Assembly (NCBI RefSeq): GCF_014652795.1
Contig: NZ_BMZM01000001.1
Location: 434,001-498,000, forward strand
Source: Kushneria pakistanensis
GTDB lineage: Bacteria > Pseudomonadota > Gammaproteobacteria > Pseudomonadales > Halomonadaceae
DNA: 64,000 nucleotides
Direction of reading: 5' to 3'
Below are positions 38,972 through 46,516 of this stretch, in pieces. Numbering within the stretch: the stretch's first letter is position 1; each line of letters opens with the position of its first letter. The notes under the pieces were generated by a model, which searched no databases, was not told the DNA's origin, and was given only the letters and a program-made list of their open reading frames with translations. The position numbers and the translations under genes are program-made.

Positions 38972-39844
38972 ATGTCACGCGAGTATCCCGTGATTGCCAT
39001 TACCGGCTCGTCCGGCGCAGGAACCACTACCGTACGGCGCGCCTTTGAGCGCATGTTTTCCCGCAAGGGCATCAAGGCCGCCTTTGTGGATGGTGACGCC
39101 TTTCACCGCTATAGCCGGGAAGACCTGGCGCGCATCTTTCGTGATGAACCCGAGCGCAAGAACGAGCTTTCGCACTTCGCCGTCGAGGCGAACCTGCTTG
39201 ATCGTCTGGAGCGTCTTTTTGCCGAATATGGCGAACACGGCGCCGGCACCTATCGCCATTACATCCATGCCGAAGACAAGCGCATGCTGGAAGCCGGCTA
39301 TCGGGTCGGCACCTTTACCGAATGGCAGCCACTGCCTGGTGGTACGGATCTTTTATTCTATGAGGGGCTGCATGGCGGGCTGGTGTCTTCCCATCATGAC
39401 CTGGCCCAGCATGTGGATCTACTCATCGGGGTGACGCCAACCGTCAATCTGGAGTGGATTCAAAAGATTGATCGCGATATCAACATGCGTGGCCACTCTC
39501 ATGACGCCGTCGTCGATACGATTCTGGGGCGAATGCAGGATTATGTGCGCTATATCGTGCCGCAGTTTTCCCGCACGCATATCAATTTCCAGCGTGTACC
39601 CACAGTGGATACCTCCAACCCCTTCGAGCCGCAGGCGATTCCATCGGACGCCGAATCCTTCGTGGTGATTCGCTTTCGCGACCGCGACAGTGCTGATTTC
39701 CCCTATCTGCTGACCATGCTGTCGGGAGCCTTCATGACGCGGCCCAATACGCTTGTGGTGCCCGGGGCGCAAATGCCACTGGCCATCGAGCTGATTCTGG
39801 AACCGCAGATAGAAGCACTGCTGGCGCAGCGGCGCTTTCGATAG
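38972..39844 (+). CDS. prkB: Phosphoribulokinase-family protein PrkB
   Basis: This 290-residue protein has Walker A GSSGAGTTT at residues 11-19, followed by VDGDAFHRYSRED, HFAVEANLLDRLERLF and YEGLHGGLVS, matching E. coli PrkB and class I bacterial phosphoribulokinases. True phosphoribulokinases phosphorylate ribulose 5-phosphate for the Calvin cycle, but no RuBisCO genes are present here, and the role of PrkB in heterotrophs is unresolved. It lies 97 bp after purD with a GGAGG ribosome binding site and 47 bp before hinT. Confidence 0.92.
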   Translation: MSREYPVIAITGSSGAGTTTVRRAFERMFSRKGIKAAFVDGDAFHRYSREDLARIFRDEPERKNELSHFAVEANLLDRLERLFAEYGEHGAGTYRHYIHAEDKRMLEAGYRVGTFTEWQPLPGGTDLLFYEGLHGGLVSSHHDLAQHVDLLIGVTPTVNLEWIQKIDRDINMRGHSHDAVVDTILGRMQDYVRYIVPQFSRTHINFQRVPTVDTSNPFEPQAIPSDAESFVVIRFRDRDSADFPYLLTMLSGAFMTRPNTLVVPGAQMPLAIELILEPQIEALLAQRRFR

Positions 39845-39891
39845 ACGCCCGGCGTCGATGATAATGATCCATTTCCGACAAGGGAGTTTTC

Positions 39892-40233
39892 ATGTCCACG
39901 ATCTTTACCAAAATCATCAATCGTGAAATCAAGGCCGAGATTGTTTTTGAGGACGATGACGTGCTGGCGTTCAACGACGTCAATCCGCAGGCCCCGGTGC
40001 ATGTGCTGATCATCCCCAAAAAGGAGATCGCAACGATGAATGATCTGACCGAGGCCGACGCTGAAGTGGTGGGCAAGCTACACCTTGCAGCGGCAAAAAT
40101 TGCGCGCGACAAGGGGATTGCCGAGGAGGGCTATCGCGTGGTGATGAACTGCAACGAACAGGGCGGTCAGAGCGTCTACCATATCCATCTTCACTTGATG
40201 GGCGGTCGCCGGATGAGCTGGCCCGCGGGCTGA
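39892..40233 (+). CDS. hinT: HIT-family purine nucleoside phosphoramidase HinT
   Basis: The 113-residue protein has the histidine triad HIHLHLMGG near its C-terminus and DVNPQAPVHVLIIPK in the middle, both diagnostic of the HinT branch. HinT hydrolyses AMP-lysine and related phosphoramidates, including aminoacyl adenylates. Its ATG is preceded by AAGGGAG, and a strong terminator follows. Confidence 0.95.
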   Translation: MSTIFTKIINREIKAEIVFEDDDVLAFNDVNPQAPVHVLIIPKKEIATMNDLTEADAEVVGKLHLAAAKIARDKGIAEEGYRVVMNCNEQGGQSVYHIHLHLMGGRRMSWPAG

Positions 40234-40257
40234 GCCGTCGGGATCTTCATGACACCG

Positions 40258-40291
40258 CGCCTGCAGATTGTGATCTGCAGGCGTTTTTTTT
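40258..40291 (+). terminator. Rho-independent terminator after hinT
   Basis: CGCCTGCAGAT (40258-40268), loop TGTG, ATCTGCAGGCG (40273-40283), then eight Ts. It is one of the strongest terminators in the window. Confidence 0.93.
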
Positions 40292-40622
40292 ATGCCTGAC
40301 GCTCAAGGGCGCGCCAGTTGATCGGCGGCGTGATCATGATGTTGCGCTGTCCTGGTGCACGGCGCTGGCAGGTTGTCTCAATAGCGATCATCGTCATGGG
40401 CGTCGGTTGCGGGCGGGCAGGGTAAGGACACGTTATCTGCCTGCGTGCTGTCCGGTTTTGCGTACCTGGCACATGTCTTGCTGATGTGATGCTGTCACGA
40501 CGCTACCGGTGCCTGCCTGGCACTTGTCAGGCCGTGCTCTGGTCAGCGTGTGACAAGGCCCTTTTCTGTCTTCTCGACCCCGAGCAGGCAGATGTCATCG
40601 AGCATCCTACCGAGGCAGCGTC
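40292..40622. other. Intergenic region before the NarK-type gene
   Basis: About 330 bp with no credible gene. I looked for an FNR-type TTGAT-N4-ATCAA site and saw only separated GATC-rich pieces. A promoter for the transporter must lie here, but I cannot place it. Confidence 0.5.
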
Positions 40623-41984
40623 ATGGAGATCAAAAACAAGGCCACACGCATTCGGCTTTTCGACTTTACGACGCCGCAAATGCGCGCGTTTCATCTGTCC
40701 TGGTTTGCCTTTCATGTCTGCTTTTTTGGCTGGTTCGGCATCGCCCCGATGATGGCCATCGTGCGTGATGATCTGAATCTGACCAAAACCCAGATCGGCA
40801 ACACGATGATTGCCTCGGTTGCCGTAACCGTCGTGGTACGGCTGTTCATCGGGCTTTTGTGTGATCGTATTGGTCCGCGGCGTACCTATACCTGGCTTTT
40901 GTGCCTGGGGGCCTTGCCGGTCATGTCGATCGGTCTGGCCGATAGCTTCGAAACCTTTCTGCTGGCGCGACTGGCCATCGGCGCCATCGGGGCGTCATTC
41001 GTGATTACCCAGTATCACGCCTCGATCATGTTTGCGCCCAACGTGGTGGGGACGGCCAATGCGGCCACGGCCGGCTGGGGCAATCTGGGGGGCGGGACGA
41101 CGCAGATTCTGATGCCGCTGGTGCTGTCGGCCATTTTGATGCTGGGCGTGAGTGAAACGCTGGGCTGGCGGCTGGCCATGGTGGTGCCGGGCGTGGTGCT
41201 CTTTTTGACCGGTATTGCCTACTGGCATTTCACTCAGGATGCCCCGGATGGCAATTTCACTGAGCTGCGCCGCCGCGGGGAGCTTGTCGAGGCCAGAAAT
41301 GAATACGGTGCGCAGGCAAGCTTCGGTTCGGCCATCAGGGATGTGCGCGTCTGGGCACTCTTTCTGGTGTACGGTGCCTGTTTTGGTGTTGAGCTGACCA
41401 TCAACAACATTGCAGCGTTATATTACTTTGACAACTTTGAGCTCTCCCTGGGCACGGCAGGCCTGATTGCGGGACTCTTCGGGCTGATGAACCTTTTCGC
41501 CCGCGCGCTGGGCGGTTTTTTCTCCGATCGCTTTGCGCGTCTGGGTGGGCTCAGGGGGCGTGTGCGCTGGCTTTTTTTGACGCTGTTGTGTGAGGGGATC
41601 GCCCTGATGATGTTTTCCCAGATGCAGGTACTGGGCATCGCCATTGTCACGATGGTGGTGTTCAGTCTGTTCGTACAGATGGCGGAAGGCGCAACCTATG
41701 GCGTGGTGCCCTTTATCAATCAGCGTGCGCTGGGCGCTGTGGCAGGCATTGTCGGTGCCGGTGGCAACGTGGGGGCTGTTGCCGCTGGTTTTCTGTTCCG
41801 TTCGGAGTCGCTGAGCTACCAGCAGGGGCTTTTTTTCCTGGGGATCACGGTCACCCTGATCGCCTTTGTGGCGCTGGCCGTGCGATTTCCGAAAAACGCG
41901 CCAGCCAGGGGGCGTGATTCGAATGCCTCTGATCCAGTCCTGGCACCGACAGGCGGCTACCACCCCGGTGAACAGATGGGCTGA
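40623..41984 (+). CDS. NarK/NNP-type nitrate/nitrite transporter (MFS)
   Basis: This 453-residue protein has about 12 membrane segments. WFAFHVCFFGWFGIAPMMA in the first helix, the RLFIGLLCDRIGPRR loop, and ATAGWGNLGGGTTQILMPLV and GIVGAGGNVGAVAAGFLF (the two glycine-rich nitrate signatures) identify the NNP family. It imports nitrate or exchanges nitrate and nitrite. No nitrate reductase genes are in the window, so it may serve assimilation by genes elsewhere. The last 30 residues are polar. Confidence 0.92.
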   Translation: MEIKNKATRIRLFDFTTPQMRAFHLSWFAFHVCFFGWFGIAPMMAIVRDDLNLTKTQIGNTMIASVAVTVVVRLFIGLLCDRIGPRRTYTWLLCLGALPVMSIGLADSFETFLLARLAIGAIGASFVITQYHASIMFAPNVVGTANAATAGWGNLGGGTTQILMPLVLSAILMLGVSETLGWRLAMVVPGVVLFLTGIAYWHFTQDAPDGNFTELRRRGELVEARNEYGAQASFGSAIRDVRVWALFLVYGACFGVELTINNIAALYYFDNFELSLGTAGLIAGLFGLMNLFARALGGFFSDRFARLGGLRGRVRWLFLTLLCEGIALMMFSQMQVLGIAIVTMVVFSLFVQMAEGATYGVVPFINQRALGAVAGIVGAGGNVGAVAAGFLFRSESLSYQQGLFFLGITVTLIAFVALAVRFPKNAPARGRDSNASDPVLAPTGGYHPGEQMG

Positions 41985-42068
41985 CAAGCGTCTTGCAAAC
42001 AGGGCGCATGGGAAAACCGGTCAATGACAGGCCACGGTGCGTGACATGACACATCGCATCCTTTTTTC

Positions 42069-42088
42069 AGGTCCCTGCCTCGGGACCT
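42069..42088 (+). terminator. Hairpin after the NarK-type gene
   Basis: AGGTCCC, loop TGCCTC, GGGACCT forms a 7-bp stem at 42069-42088, without a strong T tract. It is a probable terminator. Confidence 0.5.
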
Positions 42089-42180
42089 TGTGTCAGGTAT
42101 CGCCAGCCTTGAGGATGACCACTATAGTCAGGGCATCTATTGTCATTCCTTTATTGTGAGCGGCCCTCAGGAGTAACGCC

Positions 42181-42846
42181 ATGTCCCGTCAATTCACGCG
42201 CAGTGACCGCCTTGTAGATCAGCTCGATACCATGCTGCGCACCCTGGTGCCGGGGGCCACGCGTGCCAGTCGCGCCCAGCCCGGCCTGGGGGTGCGGGAT
42301 CAGCCCATGACGGCCGGGGAAACCCGACATTCCATCGAGGTGCTGCGCCATCATCATCGAGGTCGGGTCATTGGGCAGGGGATCTATCAGGGACAGCGCT
42401 TTGCCACGGGCATCAGCAGCCGCTACCAGCCGGTGGATGATCTGTCGGTTCGAGGCATTGATCATCTGGACTGGTGTGATGCGCGCTTGCGTGAGCTGCA
42501 CGCCCGACCATCACGGTTGACGCCCTTTTATTACGTGGCGTCACTGGGGGCGGGAATGCTCTTGAGTCAGCGTGACCGGGCGCGCGGGCTCGGCCTGGTC
42601 AGTCTGGGAGAAAACCTGCAGGCAGAGTCGCTGGAGCGCCAGCTGATGGCGCTGCCTGCAGGTGATGAGAGATCACGTGCCGTCATCCGGCAGATGCTGG
42701 ATGACAGCACGCGCCATACCCGTAACGCGCTTGAGGCAGGCGGCCAGCGCTGGCCCGGCGTCTGGCGCTGGGCCATGTCGCTGGGCGCCCGTGTCTGCGA
42801 GTGGCGACGTCTGCGTCACCACTCGTCCGGTGACATGATCAACTGA
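42181..42846 (+). CDS. Coq7-like protein lacking most di-iron ligands
   Basis: The 221 residues align along their whole length with Coq7 (demethoxyubiquinone hydroxylase): an N-terminal DRLVDQLDTMLRTLVP, GETRHSIEVLRHHHRGRVIGQGIYQGQ in place of the NH(A/T)GEVCAQALYQGQ motif, GIDHLDWCDARLRELHARPS in place of EIDHLAWC, and QMLDDSTRHTRNALEAGG near the C-terminus. By eye alignment, three of four ligand glutamates are replaced (Arg62, Gly92, Ser176), while His95, Glu144 and His179 remain. It should therefore not hold a normal di-iron centre. It may be a pseudoenzyme with a structural role in ubiquinone synthesis, or a decaying paralogue. The frame is intact and it carries an AGGAG ribosome binding site. 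Confidence 0.85.
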   Translation: MSRQFTRSDRLVDQLDTMLRTLVPGATRASRAQPGLGVRDQPMTAGETRHSIEVLRHHHRGRVIGQGIYQGQRFATGISSRYQPVDDLSVRGIDHLDWCDARLRELHARPSRLTPFYYVASLGAGMLLSQRDRARGLGLVSLGENLQAESLERQLMALPAGDERSRAVIRQMLDDSTRHTRNALEAGGQRWPGVWRWAMSLGARVCEWRRLRHHSSGDMIN

Positions 42847-43995
42847 TCAGTTGCTGTCGCGCTGCTCGTTGTCCTGCGTTGTTGTCTGAGATGGATGCTG
42901 AACAGCTTCTGTCGAGATCGGAGAAAGCTCGGTAATCGTGCCGGCTTCGTCCTCTTCCTTTTCATGAGAGAACAGATCCCAGGCGGCAATGAAGAGTGCT
43001 GCAATCAGCGGACCGATCACAAAGCCGTTGATGCCAAAGAGCGCCATGCCACCAAGGGTTGAAATCAGCACGACATAGTCGGGCAGCTTGGTGTCCTTGC
43101 CCACCAGAATGGGACGCAGGAAATTGTCGGCAAGACCGATGATGACGACGCCCACAAAGGTCAGAATGATGCCGTCGACAATGTTGCCGGTTATCAGGTA
43201 GTAGATGGCGACAGGCCCCCAGACCAGTGCGGCGCCAATGGCCGGCAGCAGGGACAGGAAGGCCATGATGACGCCCCACAGCAGCGGCGCCTCAATGCCC
43301 AGACCCCAGAAGGCCAGGCCGCCGATGCCGCCCTGTGTGGCAGCAACAATGATGTTGCCCTTGACCGTGGCACGCGTGACCGTAATGAACTTGTTGAGCA
43401 ACTGATACTTGTAGCGTGCGCTCAGCGGAATGGCCTGACGGATACGTCGACCCAGCGGCACGCCGTCGCGGAACAAAAAGAACAGCAGATAGAGCATGAT
43501 CCCCAGGCTGATGAAAAACTGCAGGGTGTTCTGACCAATGCTCAAGGCCTTCGATGCCAGCATCTGACTGCCCTGCGAGGCGCCCTCGGAAACGCGGTCG
43601 CGCAGCTGGGACAGGTCCCCCATGCCGGTACTTTCAAGCCAGTCATCCACGCTCGGAGGCAGTGCCTGACGGGCCTGCTCCACATAGGCACCCACATCCA
43701 GATCGCCCGAGCGAATGCGCTGATAGACGCTGGTGCCTTCCTGCACCAGCGAGCCGGCAATCAGCGTGACCGGAATAATGACGATAAAAATACAGATCAG
43801 GACATTGGTAATCGCCGCCAGATTGCGTCGTCCGCCGTAGAGACTCAACAGGCGTCGCTGCAGGGGCATGAAAACCAGCGCCAGAATGACACCCCAGAAA
43901 ATGGCGCTGAAAAAGGGCAGCAGTATCCATATAAAGGCGACCGAGACACCTACCAGCAGCAGCTCAAACGCCCTTTTTTCGATCGGTTTTTCCAT
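42847..43995 (-). CDS. AI-2E family (PerM/YdiK-like) permease
   Basis: This 382-residue protein has about seven to eight membrane segments. FSAIFWGVILALVFMPLQRRL near the start, FLSLLPAIGAALVWGPVAIYYL, and GKDTKLPDYVVLISTLGGMALFGINGFVIGPLIAALF in the C-terminal half are typical of the AI-2E transporter superfamily, whose members include TqsA and Na+/H+-antiporter-like proteins. The substrate is not predictable. The stop codon directly abuts that of the convergent Coq7-like gene. Confidence 0.92.
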   Translation of the reverse strand: MEKPIEKRAFELLLVGVSVAFIWILLPFFSAIFWGVILALVFMPLQRRLLSLYGGRRNLAAITNVLICIFIVIIPVTLIAGSLVQEGTSVYQRIRSGDLDVGAYVEQARQALPPSVDDWLESTGMGDLSQLRDRVSEGASQGSQMLASKALSIGQNTLQFFISLGIMLYLLFFLFRDGVPLGRRIRQAIPLSARYKYQLLNKFITVTRATVKGNIIVAATQGGIGGLAFWGLGIEAPLLWGVIMAFLSLLPAIGAALVWGPVAIYYLITGNIVDGIILTFVGVVIIGLADNFLRPILVGKDTKLPDYVVLISTLGGMALFGINGFVIGPLIAALFIAAWDLFSHEKEEDEAGTITELSPISTEAVQHPSQTTTQDNEQRDSN

Positions 43996-44056
43996 ACCTT
44001 CTCCTGCCCGGCCGTCGTATCAAAAGGCTGGCCGGCAAATGTGGGACAACAGTCGC

Positions 44057-44080
44057 AAAAAGCCCGGCATAATGCCGGGC
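44057..44080 (-). terminator. Terminator on the minus strand after osmC
   Basis: GCCCGGCA (44062-44069) and TGCCGGGC (44073-44080) form an 8-bp stem; on the minus strand it is followed by five Us (44061-44057). It ends the OsmC transcript before the permease gene. Confidence 0.85.
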
Positions 44081-44152
44081 ATGTCACCACCAGTGTAGTC
44101 CGGCTGTGCCAAACGATAGCCGTTCGTCGACAGCCAGGCGCTGCTGATGCCT

Positions 44153-44572
44153 TCAGGCTTCGGCGATTTCCCACGAATGGGTGATCTCGACACCGCCCTG
44201 AGCCAGCATCAGTGAGGCGCTACAGTATTTTTCGGCCGAGAGTTCCACCGCACGCTTGACCTGTGCTTCCTTGAGCGCCACGCCGGTGACCACGAAGTGT
44301 AGATGGATGCTGGTAAACACGGCCGGTGTGGTATCGGCGCGCTCGGCCTTGAGCTGTGCAACGCAGTCGCTCACCTTCGCACGCGCCTTCTCAAGAATGT
44401 TGATGACATCGTAGGCACTGCACCCACCCAGCCCCATCAATACCATTTCCATCGGCCGTGGTCCGGTATTGCGACCGCCGTTGTCCGGATTGCCATCGAG
44501 AATGATGGCGTGACCGCTGCCGGATTCGGCAACGAACTGTCGACCATCGGTCCATTTGATGCTGGCTTCCAT
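44153..44572 (-). CDS. OsmC family protein, YhfA-like
   Basis: The gene encodes 139 residues. GPRPMEMVLMGLGGCSAYDVINIL carries the reactive Cys of the OsmC/Ohr fold, and VELSAEKYCSASLMLA the second Cys. The arrangement matches the YhfA branch, whose function is unclear but thought to involve thiol-dependent peroxide reduction. It is monocistronic with its own terminator. Confidence 0.92.
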   Translation of the reverse strand: MEASIKWTDGRQFVAESGSGHAIILDGNPDNGGRNTGPRPMEMVLMGLGGCSAYDVINILEKARAKVSDCVAQLKAERADTTPAVFTSIHLHFVVTGVALKEAQVKRAVELSAEKYCSASLMLAQGGVEITHSWEIAEA

Positions 44573-44652
44573 GAGTACTGCTCCGTACGAATAAAGAGGT
44601 GAATCCTCTCATAGGGTGATTGAAACAGGGATGGTTGACACAGGGACGATGA

Positions 44653-45330
44653 TCAATCCATGTCCTGATGCGAAAGTTTCTGCTCCAGGGCGGTTAGCCG
44701 CTCGGGCGTGCCGATGTCTGACCATTGTCCCCTGTGGTGGTAACCGCCCAGTCGGCCCTTCTTGATGGCATTGATCAGGCAGGGTTTCAGCGGACAGGGC
44801 GTATTGTCCGGCACATCGGCCACCAGTGATGGGTGCATGAGGGCAATGCCGGCATAGACCAGACGTGCTTCTCCCTGTTCGTACAGGCGGCCGGTATCGT
44901 CAAGATGGAAATCTCCCTGACGATGATGATCGGGCGGGTCGACCATCACCAGTCGTGCCATGTCACCTTCGAGAGTGCCCAGGCTATCGGGTGTGATGTC
45001 GCACCAGACATCGGCATTGACCAGCCAGAAGGGGGCGTCGCCCAGCAGGGGCAGGGCGTGGCGAATGCCGCCGGCCGTCTCGAGAGCGACAGGTTCGACG
45101 CTATAGCGCAGCTGAACCCCGTAGCGTTCGCCATCACCCAGCGTGGTCATGATCTGCTCGCCCAGATAGCTCACATTGATGACGATATCGGTGATACCCG
45201 CTGTGCGCAGACGCTCGATATGGTGCTCTATCAGGGCGCGCCCGCCCACCCTGAGTAACGGCTTGGGGCAGTGATCGGTCAGCGTGCGCATGCGCGAGCC
45301 GCGCCCGGCGGCAAGGATCATCGCTTTCAT
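44653..45330 (-). CDS. murU: N-acetylmuramate-1-phosphate uridylyltransferase
   Basis: This 225-residue nucleotidyltransferase has KAMILAAGRGSRMRTLTDHCPKPLL at the N-terminus and NADVWCDI as the metal-binding Asp region. Together with the adjacent sugar kinase, it matches MurU, which makes UDP-MurNAc directly from recycled MurNAc-1-phosphate. It starts one base after the kinase stop, so the two are coupled. Confidence 0.92.
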   Translation of the reverse strand: MKAMILAAGRGSRMRTLTDHCPKPLLRVGGRALIEHHIERLRTAGITDIVINVSYLGEQIMTTLGDGERYGVQLRYSVEPVALETAGGIRHALPLLGDAPFWLVNADVWCDITPDSLGTLEGDMARLVMVDPPDHHRQGDFHLDDTGRLYEQGEARLVYAGIALMHPSLVADVPDNTPCPLKPCLINAIKKGRLGGYHHRGQWSDIGTPERLTALEQKLSHQDMD

Positions 45331-45331
45331 G

Positions 45332-46348
45332 TCAGCTCTCGTGACGGTCAGTGCGGTACTGGATCAGCCGGGCATCCAGCTCTGGAACGAAACAGGTATC
45401 AAACCACTGCATGAACGCTTCAAAGCCTGGCTGGGCTGTCAGCCCCTGGCGTACGTGTTCGACAAACAGCGGCAGCAGGGTGAGATAGCGGGGCTTGTCA
45501 TCGCGCAGGGCCAGACGGCAGAAAAGCCCCAGTACCTTGAGACTGCGCTGTGCCCCGGTCAGATCGACCATGCGTCGAAACGCTTCCAGCCCCACGGACG
45601 TGATAATACCCGCGGCCTGCGCCTTTTGCCGCCATGCCTCGATCCAGCGTGCCTGATCGCTCTCAAACCAGGCGTTGTTGCGATCGCGCAGCAGCGAGAC
45701 CAGGTCGTAGGCCAGCGGGCCATGAACTGCGCCCTGAAAATCGATGACCCAGAGTTGCTCGTCATGACACATGAGGTTCTGGGCGTGGAAATCACGATGG
45801 ACGCACACCTGAGGCTGGGCGGTCAGCGCGGCAACCAGCTGGTCTCGCACCTGCGGCCAGCTTTCGGGCGTGGCGATATCAAGCCATCGGGTCAGACACC
45901 ACTGGGGAAAAAGTTCGAGTTCATCGGTGAGCCAACGGTCATCATAGGCCGGCAGGGTATCGACAGGCAGTGCCGCAATGGTGACCGAGGTCGAGATGGC
46001 CTGCATCATGAGCGTTTCGCGCTGATCCTCCCGGGCAAGATGCTGGCGCAGCATGTCATCGCCCAGGTCCTGCATCTCGATAAACCCCTGATCCAGATCG
46101 ACGTGATACAACTCGGGCACCTGGATGCCATGTGAGCGCCACTGGCGGGCGATGTCCACAAAGGCCTGACTGTTTTCACGCTCGGGCGGCGCATCCATCA
46201 GAATGCGCGAGTTTGCGTTACCGAGATGAAGGCGAAAATAGCGCCGAAAGCTGGCATCATCTGTCACGATCTCGAGTTCGGGCGGCCTGGCTTCAAGGCC
46301 ATGATGAGATGCCGCCCAGTGGCGCAGGGCGTCAAGGCGCGCTGTCAT
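45332..46348 (-). CDS. amgK: MurNAc/GlcNAc anomeric kinase
   Basis: This 338-residue APH-fold kinase has VCVHRDFHAQNLMCHDEQLWVIDFQGAVHGPLAYDL, with the catalytic Asp in HRDFH and the metal-binding DFQ. The size and the partner murU identify AmgK, which phosphorylates MurNAc at C1. AmgK-MurU form a peptidoglycan recycling shortcut that bypasses de novo, fosfomycin-sensitive UDP-MurNAc synthesis. It is divergent from lptD, the common arrangement in Pseudomonas and relatives. Confidence 0.93.
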   Translation of the reverse strand: MTARLDALRHWAASHHGLEARPPELEIVTDDASFRRYFRLHLGNANSRILMDAPPERENSQAFVDIARQWRSHGIQVPELYHVDLDQGFIEMQDLGDDMLRQHLAREDQRETLMMQAISTSVTIAALPVDTLPAYDDRWLTDELELFPQWCLTRWLDIATPESWPQVRDQLVAALTAQPQVCVHRDFHAQNLMCHDEQLWVIDFQGAVHGPLAYDLVSLLRDRNNAWFESDQARWIEAWRQKAQAAGIITSVGLEAFRRMVDLTGAQRSLKVLGLFCRLALRDDKPRYLTLLPLFVEHVRQGLTAQPGFEAFMQWFDTCFVPELDARLIQYRTDRHES

Positions 46349-46516
46349 GGGAACTCCTGGTTGACGGTACGGTTACGGCACCGCATGCTGAGCGCTCAAG
46401 GGCCGCAACAGAACACTTTTGTCGCTGTTTTCAGGCTGCTGCGGTGTCTGATGCCGCGTACCATACCGATTTTTAAAAGCAATCACATCGCTTCATTGCA
46501 AGGAAGAACAAGGATC

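Noticed and set aside
37987-39075. A 362-codon open frame antisense to purD
   Set aside because: It overlaps purD and the start of prkB, both of which are certain; no domain is visible in the antisense frame.
40292-40622. Possible FNR site for the NarK-type gene
   Set aside because: GATC-containing pieces are present but not with the TTGAT-N4-ATCAA spacing.
46226-46516. N-terminal extension of lptD
   Set aside because: It lies inside the divergent amgK and would put about 97 residues before a good signal peptide; the ATG at 46517 is correct.
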